Source: Argyresthia goedartella (taxonomy: Eukaryota > Arthropoda > Insecta > Lepidoptera > Argyresthiidae). Taken from it: a DNA stretch of 64,000 bases. The notes beneath the pieces were generated by a model that searched no databases, was not told where the DNA came from, and saw only the letters and a list, made by a program, of their open reading frames with translations. A program made the translations under genes and the position numbers. The stretch lies in assembly GCA_949825045.1 (NCBI GenBank), contig OX463809.1, forward strand, positions 8,707,501-8,771,500. The letters are read 5' to 3'. Below, one piece after another: positions 57,101-60,100 of this stretch; positions within the stretch are counted from its first letter, which is position 1, and every line of letters starts with the position of its first letter.

Positions 57101-60100
57101 ATTATGTGTGTACCAAAAACCCAGAAGCAAGCATATAATATCACCCCCACAGTTTGACTGCCGCAGGAATCTACTTAATTAAGTGGTGTGCCTATAATGT
57201 GTGTACCAACAACCAACCTGTCCCGCTGTATTTGACACGCCAGAAGCAAGCATGTAATATCACCCCCACAGTTTGACTGCCGCAGGAACCTACTTAGTAA
57301 AGTGGTGTGCCCATGTGTGTACCAACAACCAACCTGTCCCGCTGTATTTGACACGCCAGAAGCCTGATCATGGCATGTAATATCACCCCCACAGTTTGAC
57401 TGCCGCAGGAACCTACTTAGTAAAGTGCTGTGCCCATTATGTGTGTACCAACAACCAACCTGTCCCGCTGTATTTGACACGCCAGAAGCCTGATCATGGC
57501 ATGTAATATCACCCCCACAGTTTGACTACCGCAGGAACCTACTTAGTAAAGTGGTGTGCCTATAATGTGTGTACCAACAACCAACCTGTCCCGCTGTATT
57601 TGACACGCCAGAAGCAAGCATGTAATATCACCCCCACAGTTTGACTGCCGCAGGAACCTACTTAGTAAAGTGGTGTGCCTATTATGTGTGTACCAACAAC
57701 CAAACTGTCCCGCTGTATTTGACACGCCAGAAGCAAGCATATAATATGACCCCCACTGTTCCAATGCCGCAGGAACCTACTTAGTAAAGTGCTGTGCCTA
57801 TTATGTGTGTACGAACAACCAACCTGTCCCGCAGTATTTGACACGCCAGAAGCAAGCATGTAATATGACCCCCACAGTTTGACTGCCGCAGGAACCTACT
57901 TAGTAAAGTGGTGTGCCTAATATGTGTGTACGAACAACCAACCTGTCCCGCTGTATTTGACACGCCAGAAGCAAGCATGTAATATCCCCCCCACTGTTCC
58001 ACTGCCGCAGGAACCTACTTAGTAAAGTGGTGTGCCTATTATGTGTGTACCAACAACCAACCTGTCCCGCTGTATTTGACACGCCAGAAGCAAGCATATA
58101 ATATGACCCCCACTGTTCCACTGCCGCAGGAACCTACTTAGTAAAGTGCTGTGCCTATTATGTGTGTACCTACAACCAACCTGTCCCGCTGTATTTGACA
58201 CGCCAGAAGCAAGCATGTAATATCACCCCCACTGTTCCACTGCCGCAGGAACCTACTTAGTAAAGTGCTGTGCCTATTATGTGTGTACCAACAACCAACC
58301 TGTCCCGCTGTATTTGACACGCCAGAAGCAAGCATGTAATATCACCCCCACTGTTCCACTGCCGCAGGAACCTACTTAGTAAAGTGCTGTGCCTATTATT
58401 TGTGTACCAACAACCAACCTGTCCCGCTGTATTTGACACGCCAGAAGCAAGCATGTAATATCACCCCCACAGTTTGACTGCCGCAGGAACCTACTTAGTA
58501 AAGTGCTGTGCCTATAATGTGTGTACGAACAACCAACCTGTCCCGCTGTATATGACTGTCGACGTCAGTGGAGTGCGCGTTGAGGGCGTGGTGCAGCGCC
58601 TCCCGCAGCCCTCCGCCGTCGAGCAGCGACCACACGAGCAGCTCGATCATGAACCGCGTGCCGTTGCTCATTGGCTTTGCCCCTGACCAAACAAACAAAC
58701 AGACATACATTGCCATTGGATAATCACAAGGAAACTGTGGGTGGCAATCAGAATAGTTGTTCGAGAACTAAAGGTCAAGAAGCTTGAGGAAGATTAGAAG
58801 GAGTATCAGGAAAATGAGGATGACAAAGTGAGCCAGTCCGCTTCCAAAGCTCGCCGCGCGAGACGAAGAGAATCAGGAAGGTGAAGGAGAAAATGTTGGG
58901 TTTTATGCCTAAACACCGAAAACGGTACGCGAGACAATATTTCAATTATAACCTAATTATTACTATTTACTAGTGCATTGCATTGCAATTGGAACCGTCG
59001 CGGCCACCTGCATTCACTCAATATACATAAATAACATTTTATAACTTGTCTATTGTGTTAATAGATTAAATAAAATTCTTCTATAATAACACTCTGGACT
59101 TTTAACATCTAAGAACCACTCAAATCACGTCACACCGAACATTGTGGTTCTCCGGCCATGGATACTTACCACTATACTACCGAAGATACTGACCAGCTCT
59201 GCCTTTTTTGGAGCAATGTTGGGTTGAGGTGATGTGAGTGGTTGTTAGATATTACATTTTGTATAAGTACGTTGAGTGACTGCATCCGGTCGCGACGATT
59301 CCAATTGATGCACTAACTAGTCAATTTTAATAATTAGGTAAAGTGTCACGTACCGTTTGCATATCACGTGTTCGATGTCTAAGCATAAAGCCGAACAGAA
59401 GAAGACCATCAAAACGCAGAGGAACAGGAGGAAGATTAAGAACATCGAAGAGCAATCGGATAACGAATTGGATGGTGAGCTTGAGGAAGAAAAGGAGTAT
59501 CATGACCAGATATAGATGACAAAGTTGTCAGTTCACCTTGAGGCAGCAGCTGCAACAGATGCTGCGCCCTCACATGCGGCGTGGGCATGATGAGCGGCCA
59601 GGCCGCCGCCAGCGCACGCCGCGCCGCCGCCGCCGCCGCCGAGCCCGCGCGCCCCTCCACCAGCGTGACGAGTGCGCCGTGCACGTCCCTGCACCAGCCG
59701 CCCGCGTCGGCGTCGGAGCGCCCGCCGAGCTCCGAGCCGCGCGAGCACTGCCACGCGCACACCTGTGGTCGACAGGCTCGTCAATGAGGAAGATAACCAA
59801 AACTTATTTGTTGAAGGCGCTAAAACGTTTTCCAAAAACGCAGAGTTTCGTTAATCTGAGCTTTGACTGCTTTGTGTACACTCAACCTCTTTGGTAGGAT
59901 TCAACATTTGCTTGATTTAAGCCTTTTCGCCTTATCCCATTTCGATCACTGGGGGATTCGTAAGAACCACTTATTTCACACCCCGCAGCAGCAAAGTTTT
60001 ACAAAAGTTATGGAGTAAGGAGTTTAATGTCAATAAAACAGCAAAATTCTATGGAAATTGACCATTCAATTTGTAACCTCAGAATAGCGAAACTCTTTAC

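Noticed and set aside
57175..58454. Series of ~65-73-residue minus-strand frames
   Set aside because: Shadows of the 119-bp array; each stops after one or two units and has no independent coding signal.
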